NCBI GenBank assembly: GCA_963978905.1
Contig: OZ022258.1
Coordinates: 24,184,716 to 24,248,715, forward strand
DNA from: Trichostrongylus colubriformis
Lineage: Eukaryota > Nematoda > Chromadorea > Rhabditida > Trichostrongylidae
DNA: 64,000 nt
Reading direction: 5' to 3'
Shown here piece after piece: positions 55,205 to 64,000 of the stretch (position 1 is the stretch's first letter; each line of letters starts with the position of its first letter). A model generated the notes under the pieces. It did not search any database. It was not told the origin of the DNA and was given only the letters and a program-made list of their open reading frames with translations. The translations under genes were made by a program, and so were the position numbers.

Positions 55205-55862
55205 TCGCCAATGGATTCCGGTTCTGTATATTCTGACCCTATTTTGCTCCAGCCACCTACTGTCGACGCCGTCTCCATTTCTTTGCCCCCTCCCTCTCGC
55301 CTCTTCCACTTTCCTCCCCCCATCAGTACTCCTACCAGCATCTGCGTCCATAATACCTGATCACCGTCGACGTTTCAACCTTCGCTAGTATTCTCCTCAC
55401 ATGTCGTCCTCCCCGTCGCCAGCCCGATATCTACCTTCGATCGACTCAGTACTACTACTCTTCCAAATGGGTCTTCTCGAGTCCTGTCTATCCACCGCTC
55501 AACCTCTGCTGTTATTCTGCTTTATCTATCGTATGATGGTCACGCGTTACGACCCGAATGCCAGAGGAAGCTCAGTTCTGCTCGAGTCAACCACTTCTAC
55601 GACGAGTCGGCTATGCGAGCGTGACCGAAGCGAAGCGAGAAGATCGACATACCAGCTTGGTGATCGGTATTTGTAGATTCCTCTTACTGCATCATTATTC
55701 TCGGTTGATTGTGGTGACAAATAGATAATGTTCCTTACGCACATTTAATTTGGTTGCATTTATTTGGTTGCATTTTAATCCTACTCTAGTTAGTTTTCAT
55801 GTATGACGGCATCCTGTGACATGATTATCAGTGAATTGTTTTATGTTCGGCGCCGCGCGGAG
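55205..55862 (+). other. retroelement 3' untranslated region
   Basis: About 660 bp between the accessory ORF and the 3' LTR. The first part is C/T-rich (near 55235-55340). A 91-codon opening at 55401-55676 shows no recognisable motif. The last 40 bp before the LTR contain CGGCGCCGCGCGGAG. Confidence 0.6.
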
Positions 55863-56024
55863 TGTCGCGGCCAACGCGACCCTTCATCAGCCTCCTCGCG
55901 GCGCCCCGCCTCCTTATGCTTGGCTTTTCTGCTCATGTAGTTACCGCGATCGGCGGTCAATAAATCGGCTTGTCATTCCCACTGAACCGCATCGTATCAT
56001 CGTAAAAGTGCCGAAGCTGGCACA
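55863..56024 (+). repeat. 3' LTR
   Basis: Identical to the 5' LTR over all 162 bp. AATAAA at 55959-55964 is the likely poly(A) signal of the element transcript. The preceding bases (GCCGCGCGGAG) are only weakly purine-rich, so the polypurine tract is not obvious. Confidence 0.97.
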
Positions 56025-56029
56025 GCCTT

Positions 56030-57235
56030 TGCCACTAGAATAAATTACCCGCTCACTGTTTTGGTATTGGATTAGACACGCTTCCTACTAGACTTGTTGA
56101 TTCCTTATATTCTCTGCATATTTCCAATTCTAACTAGCTGGTATATTTTACTCACACAAATGTTCACTTGAAATGTATAAGCTGCCCTCACTTTTGAAAT
56201 GTCTCGAGCCGGTGATAAAATATATATTCACATTGCGGTTATGACAAGAAACCCGATAAGTTGTATAATAATTGTGTAAGTAAGGGGTTCCTTAGAATCG
56301 GAAGACCAGACATACAGATATGAAGCCGGACATCGCTTTTCCGTCTTTTAAAATTCGTCCTTCGCTTTTGTTTATCTGTTCAAGTACATTTCGAAATCGA
56401 AGAACGTTGCTCTTTGCTGAAAAATTTCCCATTCGGAACGTGCGCCACTGAACAACTACATGACAAGTGATTGACGTGGGCTATAAGATAAGCGTGGATG
56501 TATACGGGATGTCAGTGATACCTAGCCTAAACGCCTACTTCAGTCTTCCACGAATCTTTGATCACTGATCACCCTTTCCGTATTTTGAATTCTTTGCTTC
56601 CATAGATTTTGTGGGTATGAGGGTCACTGTCTATGTCTAATAGACCATTTTTCGTGCTAATTAAGGTGCTGTCGTAATGAGCGGGGCATCCCACTACTGG
56701 ACCCTATATTTGTAAAGAGAAAAGGAGCCCATCCTTCCCTCCTTCAAGGCTTAGGCAAAAATATACGCTTGAATGTGCAGAGTGACATCGCAAAAAACTT
56801 CAGAAGTAGTACTCAGATGTGAAACTTTTTGTGAGATGCCCCCCCCCACATTGCGATAGCACTCTATTCAACGTTCTCATGAAGTTGAACCTGTATCGTC
56901 CATACCTCAGAGGTAACCAGATCAGCTGAAGGGCCATGGTCTGGAAAAAACTATATGTACATATAATCGGAGTATATCTGCAAAGAGTGTAAAAGGAAAG
57001 TGTATATGGAAGCCATGTGCCATTGACTTTGCCCATGTTTCATCTGGAAACGCCACTTCTCATTCTCCTCCACAAGTTCATAGAGTGGAGGTAAAACAGC
57101 GGCCGCATCACTCCATCGATTACAGCTTTATTCTGAATTACAGCTATATGCGAGGGCATAGTTTATCCGATAAACTGAGCTATACGCCTAACGGTACCTT
57201 CAAAACCAGTGAGAACCAGTGAATGCTTTAAAAAG
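56030..57235. other. no gene seen
   Basis: AT-rich right flank of the retroelement. Short unsupported frames only; a run of C at 56841-56847. Confidence 0.45.
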
Positions 57236-57525
57236 GATAGAGGATAAAGTTTTTGGCGTTAATCAATCCCTTCTGTGGAATGCGCCGCACATTCTAGTTC
57301 CATTCAGAATCGTGATGGCTGGTGAATGTGATGTGGCCTGCACAATGACTTGCGGTGGCCTGCCAATGTACAAGTCAGTGCTTTTATTCTCCCAGACGAG
57401 CCTGGTACCAATTTACCGACTCCGGAGGAATGGAAGGCTTGGTTGGCCTGGGCGGGCGTTGATGCGGGATTTGATCCCCGCACCATGAGAGTGGGGTGCG
57501 CGCCACCTGTCACTACACCACCTGG
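57236..57525 (-). mobile_element. tRNA-derived SINE, minus strand
   Basis: On the minus strand the head contains an A box (TGGTGTAGTGAC, 57520-57509) and a B box (GGATCAAATCCC, 57477-57466) at tRNA-like spacing, indicating a pol III promoter. The body runs to about 57236 and matches the second copy at 58522-58727 over about 210 bp (for example GCGCCGCACATTCTA and TGTGATGTGGCCT on the + strand). No target duplication was resolved. A 89-codon plus-strand opening across it is not a gene. Confidence 0.7.
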
Positions 57526-58521
57526 ATGCCTTATTATAGCCTTTTTAAGATTTGCAACGTTACATATACGAGATTAACGTTTTGGCGTTCCTGCCTTCTT
57601 CAAAGCCTGAAAAGTCGAAAAAATAGAAAATCAATCCAGTCATATTATAACGATCCAGAGAACATTTCCGGTAGCATACCAAACCGGCTCTTGGCATCGA
57701 TTTATCGGCGTGTACACCTGGCCTTACCTTGATGTATGCGACCGGATCACAAGATGGGCCTTTAGTAGGATAAACTTTTTCACATTTTCCTTCCTATTAT
57801 TTTAAGGGGCCTGATGATTGAGAATCTGGAAGCTTACGTTCTGCAAGTCCTTCCGTTTGTGATGCATCTGTTCACCTCTCTCACTCCTCTTGGGGAGCTC
57901 CAAACAGTTCGAGGGAAGCAAACAGAAGACTTGATAGCAATTGACCAAACGAAAAATTGATCAAACGAATAAAAGGTAATGCTCTGGATTCAAAGTCATC
58001 CACATGCAAGGCATTCCAAGCGTTGTAGTTTTTCTCATATATACATAGAGCGTATTGAAGACATGCTATCTAGAGTTCGGAGTGGGATGTTCACTTTAGC
58101 GAGTCATACATAGTTCCATGGAACACAGTTCCCTTCTCGACGGCTCGGGAGAAACCCAACAAGACCCAACACCATACGGAACCCCTTTTTCAAGGAATTC
58201 ATCGTCTCTGGATATCCATAGTTCTAGACAAGTGAATTAAGCAAGTTCGTATCTCATTAATAAAAATCTGCTGATTCTTATGGGTCTTATCTCAATTGGT
58301 GAATTTCCGTATGAGATCATATATGCGCATTTGAAATTAGAGAATCAAAACAGCACGAACTTTCCGATCGATCTAAACGATTGTAGAGTCACAGCGTTAT
58401 AGTTGTTGCAGGTACATTCATTGAGCTTTCGTAAGAAGCAGAACTTCCCAGATGTTGATTTCCATAGTCACGTGAACAGGAAAATAATTTTTATCAGCAC
58501 AGCAGAAACCAAGTATAAAGG
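57526..58521. other. no gene seen between SINE copies
   Basis: AT-rich DNA with no supported frame or RNA gene. Confidence 0.45.
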
Positions 58522-58727
58522 ATAAATGATAAAGTTTTTGGCGTTATTCAATCCCTTCTTGGGATGCGCCGCACATTCTACTTCCATTCAGAATCATGGT
58601 GGCTGGTGAATGTGATGTGGCCTATACAATGACTTGCGGTGGCCAGCCGATGTACAAGTCAGTGCTTTTATCCTCCCAGACGAGTCTGGTACCAATTCAC
58701 CGACCCCGAAGGGATGGAAGGCTTGAA
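58522..58727 (-). mobile_element. second SINE copy lacking the tRNA-like head
   Basis: Matches the body of the element at 57236 at roughly 90% by eye, from GATAAAGTTTTTGGCGTT to GGATGGAAGGCTT, and stops before the A/B-box region. It is therefore 5'-truncated in the minus orientation, as expected of a retroposed copy. Confidence 0.75.
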
Positions 58728-59386
58728 ACCAAGTATATTTTGTTGAATTGAAACAAAGAACGTAGGTTCAATGTCATCCGTTTCGGAACCAGGCTCTGAA
58801 ATTCCCTTGGTTCTGATGTTAGCGTATCATCATTTCAAGTCTATCGGCTTCTCCTCATGAAGAAGTCTGAATCATGGCGTTTTTGAGAGATTGCTCAGGA
58901 GACATCGTCGATGAGAATTTAGGGCTGAAATCGAGGGCTCATTCCTTGCCCGTCTCATCGTTGAAAACTCCCTGGGGACGAGCGATAATCGGCACAAATC
59001 CTTGGGCATACTCGTTCTACCCTCCATGCCTAGTCGCACATATGTACGTCACACACGCTTGGGAGATCCACTCATTTTTCGAATATGATCGGCATCCGGT
59101 TCTTCTGACAATGTGTTCGCTTTAAGGATCGTCTTATGTAATATATAGTCTTTTAGAAATCCTTTGATGAATCTTTTGGGGAAGGGCATGTTTTTGCGGA
59201 GAACTCGAGGCATTGCAAATCAGTCACCAGGTATACAACTCATGGGTCGACTTTCATCTCCTATGCTGTAACCAAATAAGCCCTCTACCCTCCATAAGCG
59301 TTAAATTCTCGTTTTCTGTTGAAGGTCCCCTACAATCAGCTCCCGACTCGGATAGGCTAATTATACCCAACCAAGAAATTGATCTA

Positions 59387-60263
59387 TTAGGTTGTCCCAA
59401 AAGTCTTGTAGTATTTTTCCAAAAAAAATCAGTAACTCTTGTTCACTTCAAGGCAGGTCCAGGCGGTTCAGGAATGTGGTAGAAGGTTCCCTAAGCTTTC
59501 TAGGAAAATATTGACCCACCAGATCCCGTGGAGAGAGCTACAGTGCCCGTTGTCGATACCCACCCAACTCGCGGTGTCATTTATTATGAGCGGTCTTGCG
59601 GCACCAAAACGACGGAAGCTTGCCACTGCATCAGCGCTGCATTGAGCAAAGGATGTGTGAGCTACGTGACCGTGCGCCGCTGGTTCATCAGCTTCAGCAA
59701 CGGCGAGATTGACAAGAAAGACAAACCACGCTTGGGACTGTGCTGGTTCTGGGACGCGGAAGGAATGCTTTTCCGCGAGGTGCTGGTACAAGGCGAGACA
59801 GTCACCGCTGCCGTATGCACCCACCAGCTCCAGCAGCTCGCCGTCGCTGTTCGAGAAAAGCGCCGAAAAAGGTCCGCGGTCACCCTCCTACATGACGACG
59901 TCCGCTCCCATTTCGCGAAAAGTACCCAGACCAAGTTATAGGAGCTCGGCTGGGATGTGCTGTCCCACCCGACATACTCTCCAGACATTGCCCCTTCTGG
60001 CTATCACCTTACCCATCCTCTCGAATCCTTTCTGGCCAAGAGAAAATTCGTTGATTATGACTTGCTTGCGAAGGCGATCGCTGACTTCTTCGACTCTCAG
60101 AACCCAGAGTTCTGGGAGAAGGGAATCAACGATTTTCCTATAAAGTGACAGAGGGTTGCCGATAACAATGGTCAACACGTTGTTGCCTAATTGTTATTTG
60201 CTGGACGAAAAAAAATAAAATGTGATGATCGAAAAAAATACTACAAGACTTGGGACAACCTAA
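59387..60263 (+). mobile_element. mariner transposon, internally deleted
   Basis: Ends are inverted repeats starting TTAGGTTGTCCCAAAAGTCT on the left and TTAGGTTGTCCCAAGTCTTG on the right, a 4-bp indel apart. TA flanks both sides (59385-59386 and 60264-60265). The 877-bp body encodes a shortened transposase. The terminal repeats differ from the mariners at 336 and 17393, so it is a separate lineage. Confidence 0.9.
59528..60148 (+). pseudogene. mariner transposase pseudogene
   Basis: One frame runs from 59528 to a TGA at 60146-60148, broken by a single in-frame TAG at 59939-59941. It contains an N-terminal helix-turn-helix region (VTVRRWFISFSNGEI), then jumps to FWDAEGMLFREVL, losing about 90 residues, including the first catalytic Asp, compared with mariner transposases of about 340 residues. 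HDDVRSH (second Asp region) and YSPDIAPSGYHL (third Asp region, with Gly replacing the usual following Asp) remain. The enzyme cannot be active, but the copy is much better preserved than the one at 503. Confidence 0.88.
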
Positions 60264-60951
60264 TACTTGACTTCTCGACCATTCGTGACAAATCGGACTG
60301 CCTTCTCATGATGATTCTTCGAAGTGTTTCTCTAGGATATGGGCACTTATAGAATTGCTCATCAGCAGACATGGGATCCCAATAATCGGTGAGCGCTAAG
60401 GTTCAGTTGCAGTCAACTGGTCTTCATGTACTTTCCCTAAAATCGACGTCCCCTAACTACGTTCCTCTAAAAACCGAATTCTTCAGTTCTCCTGTGCTGC
60501 CGTTACACTTGATGAAGATCTAACGTGAAGCGCTGCCGGGTAGTGCTCGCTGACGTTCAACGACTTCTATATCGGCTGAGGGCGAGATACACGCTATTTT
60601 GTAATTGTGAACACCGCAAGCTGGCTAAATCTCACAGTAGTGAGTCTGTGCAGCGTGCTGTCGATCTCACTGAAGCCCTACGAAACTGCGTTTCGTGAAC
60701 TAGGCACATAGGTTGAGCAGGAATGGCTGGGTAGTTTCTAGATTTGAATAGATAATTGGTTCTAAATTGCCCCAAATAAATGGAGGGTGAGGGTCAAATC
60801 TTTTTTAAGAAAACTGTACTGTTTGGTACGACTCAGGAAGGAATTGCTAGTAAAGTCCCCTTCCAATCCCTATGTAACCCCCCAATCCCCGAAAAATCGT
60901 TAGAAGGGAACGAGAATGAGCGTTGTGTTTATTGTTTTTTCCGTTTTCCAG

Positions 60952-61040
60952 TTACTCGACTTCGTGCGACTCTTATTGCTCCTCAGTTCGATTCGCTTTG
61001 CACACAGGACCTCAGTCCCGATTTCCTCGATAGCGTGTAA
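60952..61040 (+). CDS. candidate terminal exon of a host gene
   Basis: A long pyrimidine-rich acceptor (TTGTTTTTTCCGTTTTCCAG, AG at 60950-60951) is followed by a frame, after two completing bases, reading TRLRATLIAPQFDSLCTQDL and ending at TAA at 61038-61040 (28 codons). The acceptor is among the best in the window and the reading is protein-like. The upstream exon was not identified; the same frame is also open through the intron, so the opening alone is not strong evidence. No family was recognised. Confidence 0.33.
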
Positions 61041-61586
61041 CCCTGATCTAAAGCATGGTCAGTCGTTGAATTGAGTGCCACATGGGATGACCGGCATTGA
61101 TCTTTGCTCCGTATCTAACAATAAGTCCCAAGCCTCCCTAAAGCAGTGGCACTTGACTGCAGTGTCGCTCATCCTTTGGTAACTTTCTCTGTGGCTGAAT
61201 TTCAATTCCAACTTACTTTAATTTTTTGGGAAGTATTATATTTCCGACCAGATGAATCCTACTCATATTTAGCTTTCAAATGCGCATTGCGTTATTGAAA
61301 TAGAGCTGACTCGGAGTAGCTCTGTCTTCTATGGTTCTTAGAAGGTAGGGGAGCGGTCACCTGAAAAAATGTTACGAGTGACTGCAGCACCTAGGGGATT
61401 GAGTGTCGATTGTGTTCTGAGCTTCAACATAGTCCGAATGCCTCGATGTTTTGCTGCTATCAATCTTATTAACCAGCATGTGATAACATTTTCTTATACT
61501 TATCGACAACTGTTAAGATAGATGATTCCTCAGTTGAAACTCATCGTCATGGGAAAACTAATTTGCTGCTCAGCCGACAGCTAAGC

Positions 61587-61991
61587 CTAGCTTCCAACGC
61601 AACGACATGTGATTTCTCGTAGCCTTCCACATTCTGCGGTGAGGTGCGAGTGGATCCTTTCGATGACTCGTAGATATGAGGTGTTATGGGTGACAGCATT
61701 GGGCGACGGACACCTGACACCATTCCCGATCACACCTTTACTCTCCTCGTAAATCACCGGCGCTAGAATCGTCCCCATCAAATCAGATGTTATGTGACCG
61801 TTTATCTTGTTAATGAGATTTTTGCTCTCTTCCGCTCTTACATTCGAATCTGCTTCAAGTTTCTTGTGAAAACTTTGCCTGAGTTTTTCTTCATTCGCAT
61901 CTGTATCCTTCCCCAATTGCTCATGTATACTACCACTCAACTTCTTTTCTCTCAGCTCGATTTCGACTTTGCTAACACGACTTCCACCCAC
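61587..61991 (-). CDS. candidate exon encoding a charged, coiled-coil-like protein
   Basis: Open for about 134 codons on the minus strand, bounded on the 5' side by a TGA; the first codon is not ATG. Residues 1-70 are rich in Lys, Glu and Asn with heptad-like spacing (EIELREKKLSGSIHEQLGKD). The later part changes character and may lie beyond a splice donor near GAGAGTAAAG/GTGTGA. An acceptor such as GTCGTGTTAG near 61977 could start it. Composition is unlike the AT-rich background and supports coding. Product unknown; it may belong with the small exons just upstream on the same strand. Confidence 0.38.
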   Translation of the reverse strand: MGGSRVSKVEIELREKKLSGSIHEQLGKDTDANEEKLRQSFHKKLEADSNVRAEESKNLINKINGHITSDLMGTILAPVIYEESKGVIGNGVRCPSPNAVTHNTSYLRVIERIHSHLTAECGRLREITCRCVGS

Positions 61992-62001
61992 TCAAGATCG
62001 T

Positions 62002-62277
62002 TTAGACTAACGCTTGAACCCTATTAAGGTGTGGCTGGTCTTTGCGAGGGGAGAGCCAGACAATTTCATCCGCGCCGATCTGAATACCGAGTAAAATCGA
62101 TTGCTATCAAAAATAAATAATGAAATAACATAATAGAAATTGAATTGATCGCAAATTGATAAAGTTCAACAATACTGACTGCTCGAATCACGATATTCGT
62201 TTCAAACAGAAAAAAAGATTCTTGAATCCATGTGAATGTATATTCTGGGACTTTTCACTCACATTAGCACTTGCCAT
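62002..62277 (-). CDS. candidate two-exon small gene, minus strand
   Basis: ATG at 62277 opens five codons to a perfect donor GTGAGT (62262-62257). After a 183-nt intron the acceptor TTACTCGGTATTCAG (AG at 62081-62080) leads in the same phase into IGADEIVWLSPRKDQPHLNR and a stop at 62004-62002. The resulting peptide is 30 residues. The upstream frame is open for another 14 codons, so the first exon may be longer. Splice signals are good but the product is very short; it could be part of the same gene as 61587-61991. Confidence 0.28.
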
Positions 62278-62858
62278 CACTCCACTTTTCTCAACTACTT
62301 TATTAGTATTAGTGGTTGCAATTTATAACTCGATATTATTGCTAGTTATTCTTATTACGTTATCATTCTTTTCTCCATGGTTATTATTTTGTAATGACAT
62401 CACTGTTATTATTATCCCCACTATACCATAACTTCAACATACATAATAGCTATACGCTGAAAACATGCGATACACTTCTACCGTAGGAAGGAACTCTTTT
62501 TTCATTCCTCTAATTTTTTTAAACCACGGTTTGTGGCTTCAACTTTTTTTATCCTATCTATTTTTAACCTAATTATCTTACCTTGATGTTGAGGATTTCT
62601 GTCAACCTTCACTTTTTATTACTGTGTGCTCAATCGCAGAGGGCTTTCAGCGAGTTACAACTGATTCGTCTTCAAACTTTATAGTCCATTGCAATGTTTG
62701 CTACTTTCAGGCGACTTTTGCTATTGTTTTTGCTCATTCTACTTTATTTTGCTTGAGAAATTTTTTCTAAAGGTAATACTTGGTAACATGATCTTCGCAA
62801 ACTTCTGTTTCAATAGATCAATGTGAGTTAAACATAAAGCACCGCCTTCTACGATGCT

Positions 62859-62874
62859 TGTGTGTGTGTGTGTC
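62859..62874 (+). repeat. GT dinucleotide tract
   Basis: A run of about eight TG/GT dinucleotides in otherwise AT-rich DNA. Confidence 0.85.
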
Positions 62875-62877
62875 TAC

Positions 62878-63600
62878 ATAGATATGGTGGCCTGACAAGG
62901 CCTCTAGAAATTTTGTTTTCAACTATTTCCTTATACTAAGTTAATAGTTTACAAAATCAAAATATATTTGACTATGATCCTTTATTATTTAGAGTTAGAT
63001 ACTATCAAAAGAAAACCAAGGCTACCATTTCTCTGGACTATGACTCAATGAAGAGACATTGTGCAGTAGTTGAATCCTTTTGGACCATATCCTTCCCTGA
63101 AGTGCTATTGAACCATTTCCTCCTTGAAGTGCTGTACGCGCATGGCTCACTTCTGTAGCAGACCTCCTTGCTTCTCAAATAGCCGGAGCTTGTCAAGAAG
63201 AATACTTCATATTTCTTTCTTACTCGGAATGACTTCGAAAGCATAAGATTACGGTACCTTTGCTTGCAACCGTGATAGTGTAACTGGAATTGTGCAGTGA
63301 TAGAACTGTGATAATTTAACGCACAACCACTACTTGATTAGATAAGTCCAAGGGATCGTGAAACCCACTTCTACCTTAGACCAACAGTTGAGCACCACAT
63401 TTGATTTTTTCGGATGAACATTCTCTTACATGCAATTCCTTCACCTGTTCTCACGTTGCCTTTTTTCCTTTCCAAATCGCCTATCGTATGTTCAACCAAC
63501 ATATCCTTCGTGGTTGTCGAGCTTTGTCGCTTATCTAAAATTTTCGAAATATTTTTCTGAATTTGAGATACCTCTGACGGGTTATGTCAAGGCTGCGAGT
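62878..63600. other. no gene seen; upstream region of the secreted-peptide model
   Basis: No supported exon. The region would contain the promoter of the gene model that starts at 63601, but no element can be pointed to with confidence. Confidence 0.4.
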
Positions 63601-63903
63601 ATGTTAGCTGTGCTTCTCTCATTCAGCTTATTCGAATCTATTCGAGGACATGATTTAGGTGAGTATGAGCATCAGCGATGTCTAGCTCACTGGAGCTGCA
63701 CACAAAAAGCGCCTTGTGGCGCTAACGGCAGCGCACTACCACATGTTTACTTCTTTAAACTTCACGGAATCATATGAAATCACGTCAGGGCTAACGGGCT
63801 ACACTGTTTTTCTACAGGTCCACGTTATTTTGGTGTGGTCCCCTCACTTTTCTACTGTAATTTGTGTAATTCAGCGCGCGCGAGGGTCGTTATTGCCAGC
63901 TAA
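63601..63903 (+). CDS. two-exon gene model for a small secreted peptide
   Basis: ATG at 63601 begins a hydrophobic signal-like sequence, MLAVLLSFSLFESIRG. Exon 1 ends at 63658 at a perfect donor (GTGAGTATG). The intron (63659-63817, 159 nt) ends in a consensus acceptor GTTTTTCTACAG, and exon 2 continues in phase to TAA at 63901-63903. The product is 47 residues. The mature part has two cysteines, begins near HDLGPRYF and ends RARVVIAS. Start codon, signal-like hydrophobicity, donor and acceptor in register make this the most complete host gene model in the window. Exon 2 may instead be spliced further, beyond the window edge. No family was recognised. Confidence 0.42.
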
Positions 63904-64000
63904 TGGTGGCTCCCTCTGATTGATCGATGGATCTATTAATCTGCTGATCGAATTATTGACTGAACAATATGAGAAGGCGTTAAATTTCGATTCCGTATTT

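Larger units (their letters stand above)
46187..56029 (+). mobile_element. complete Bel/Pao LTR retrotransposon with envelope
   Basis: A 9833-bp element (46192-56024) with identical 162-bp LTRs starting TG and ending CA. It is flanked by the 5-bp direct repeat GCCTT (46187-46191 and 56025-56029), the usual Bel/Pao duplication size. Order: LTR, primer site, leader, one long gag-pro-RT-RNaseH-integrase-env ORF (46566-54698), a second ORF (54788-55204), about 660 bp of 3' sequence, LTR. Domain order and integrase position identify Bel/Pao. The phlebovirus-Gc-like envelope places it with the envelope-bearing nematode elements (Cer7/Tas type; family Belpaoviridae). All parts appear intact, so the copy is young and may be active. 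Confidence 0.97.

Noticed and set aside
55401..55676. 91-codon ORF in the retroelement 3' region
   Set aside because: No motif, no splice signal and poor start context; treated as untranslated.

Overview
The window looks like nematode nuclear DNA, most likely a clade V (strongylid/hookworm-like) parasite. The reasons are AT-rich sequence with very short introns bounded by TTTTCAG acceptors, dense small inverted-repeat transposons and mariner relics, a tRNA-derived SINE, and a Bel/Pao retroelement whose envelope resembles phlebovirus Gc, an association known from nematode elements such as Cer7 and Tas. The clade is an inference. No rRNA gene, convincing tRNA gene, CRISPR array or prokaryotic operon was seen.

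The only large, certain gene is in the Bel/Pao element at 46192-56024. It has two identical 162-bp LTRs (TG...CA), a 5-bp target duplication GCCTT, a candidate primer binding site, and one uninterrupted 2710-codon ORF carrying Gag, protease, reverse transcriptase, RNase H, integrase and an envelope. Downstream is a separate 138-codon ORF with a coiled-coil-like N-terminus and three zinc knuckles spaced almost exactly like those of the element's own Gag. That ORF sits 36 nt after a strong splice-acceptor sequence. Identical LTRs and an intact frame mean a recent, possibly active insertion. The downstream zinc-knuckle ORF is the most interesting item in the window.

Layout. 1-10 kb: a decayed mariner (336-1235), candidate small exons of host genes (near 1.6, 2.2-2.5, 3.3 and 4.0-4.25 kb) and a TA-flanked palindrome (8937-9228). 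10-20 kb: a repeat block at 11.1-11.7 kb, scattered candidate exons, a palindrome made of two mariner 3' ends (17393-18062) and a likely exon at 19.6-19.86 kb. 20-27 kb: two copies of one TA-flanked MITE (20046-20976 and 26434-26941), the first split by a TTAA-flanked foldback (20421-20853) that has a sister copy at 22033-22465, and a foldback with a 9-bp duplication (23875-24148). 30-35.1 kb: a repeat-rich block with roughly 270-bp units, a GC-rich run of perfect hairpins, roughly 250-bp tandem units and a 145-bp tandem array with dimeric higher-order structure. 38-46 kb: more inverted-repeat elements and weak ORFs. 46.2-56.0 kb: the retroelement. 56-64 kb: SINE copies, a mariner relic (59387-60263), candidate exons on both strands and, at the right edge, a two-exon model for a small secreted peptide.

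Host gene calls rest on splice consensus plus open frames read by eye. They are fragments, not complete gene models, and no host protein was identified by family. Most short ORFs in the window are chance openings and were left out.
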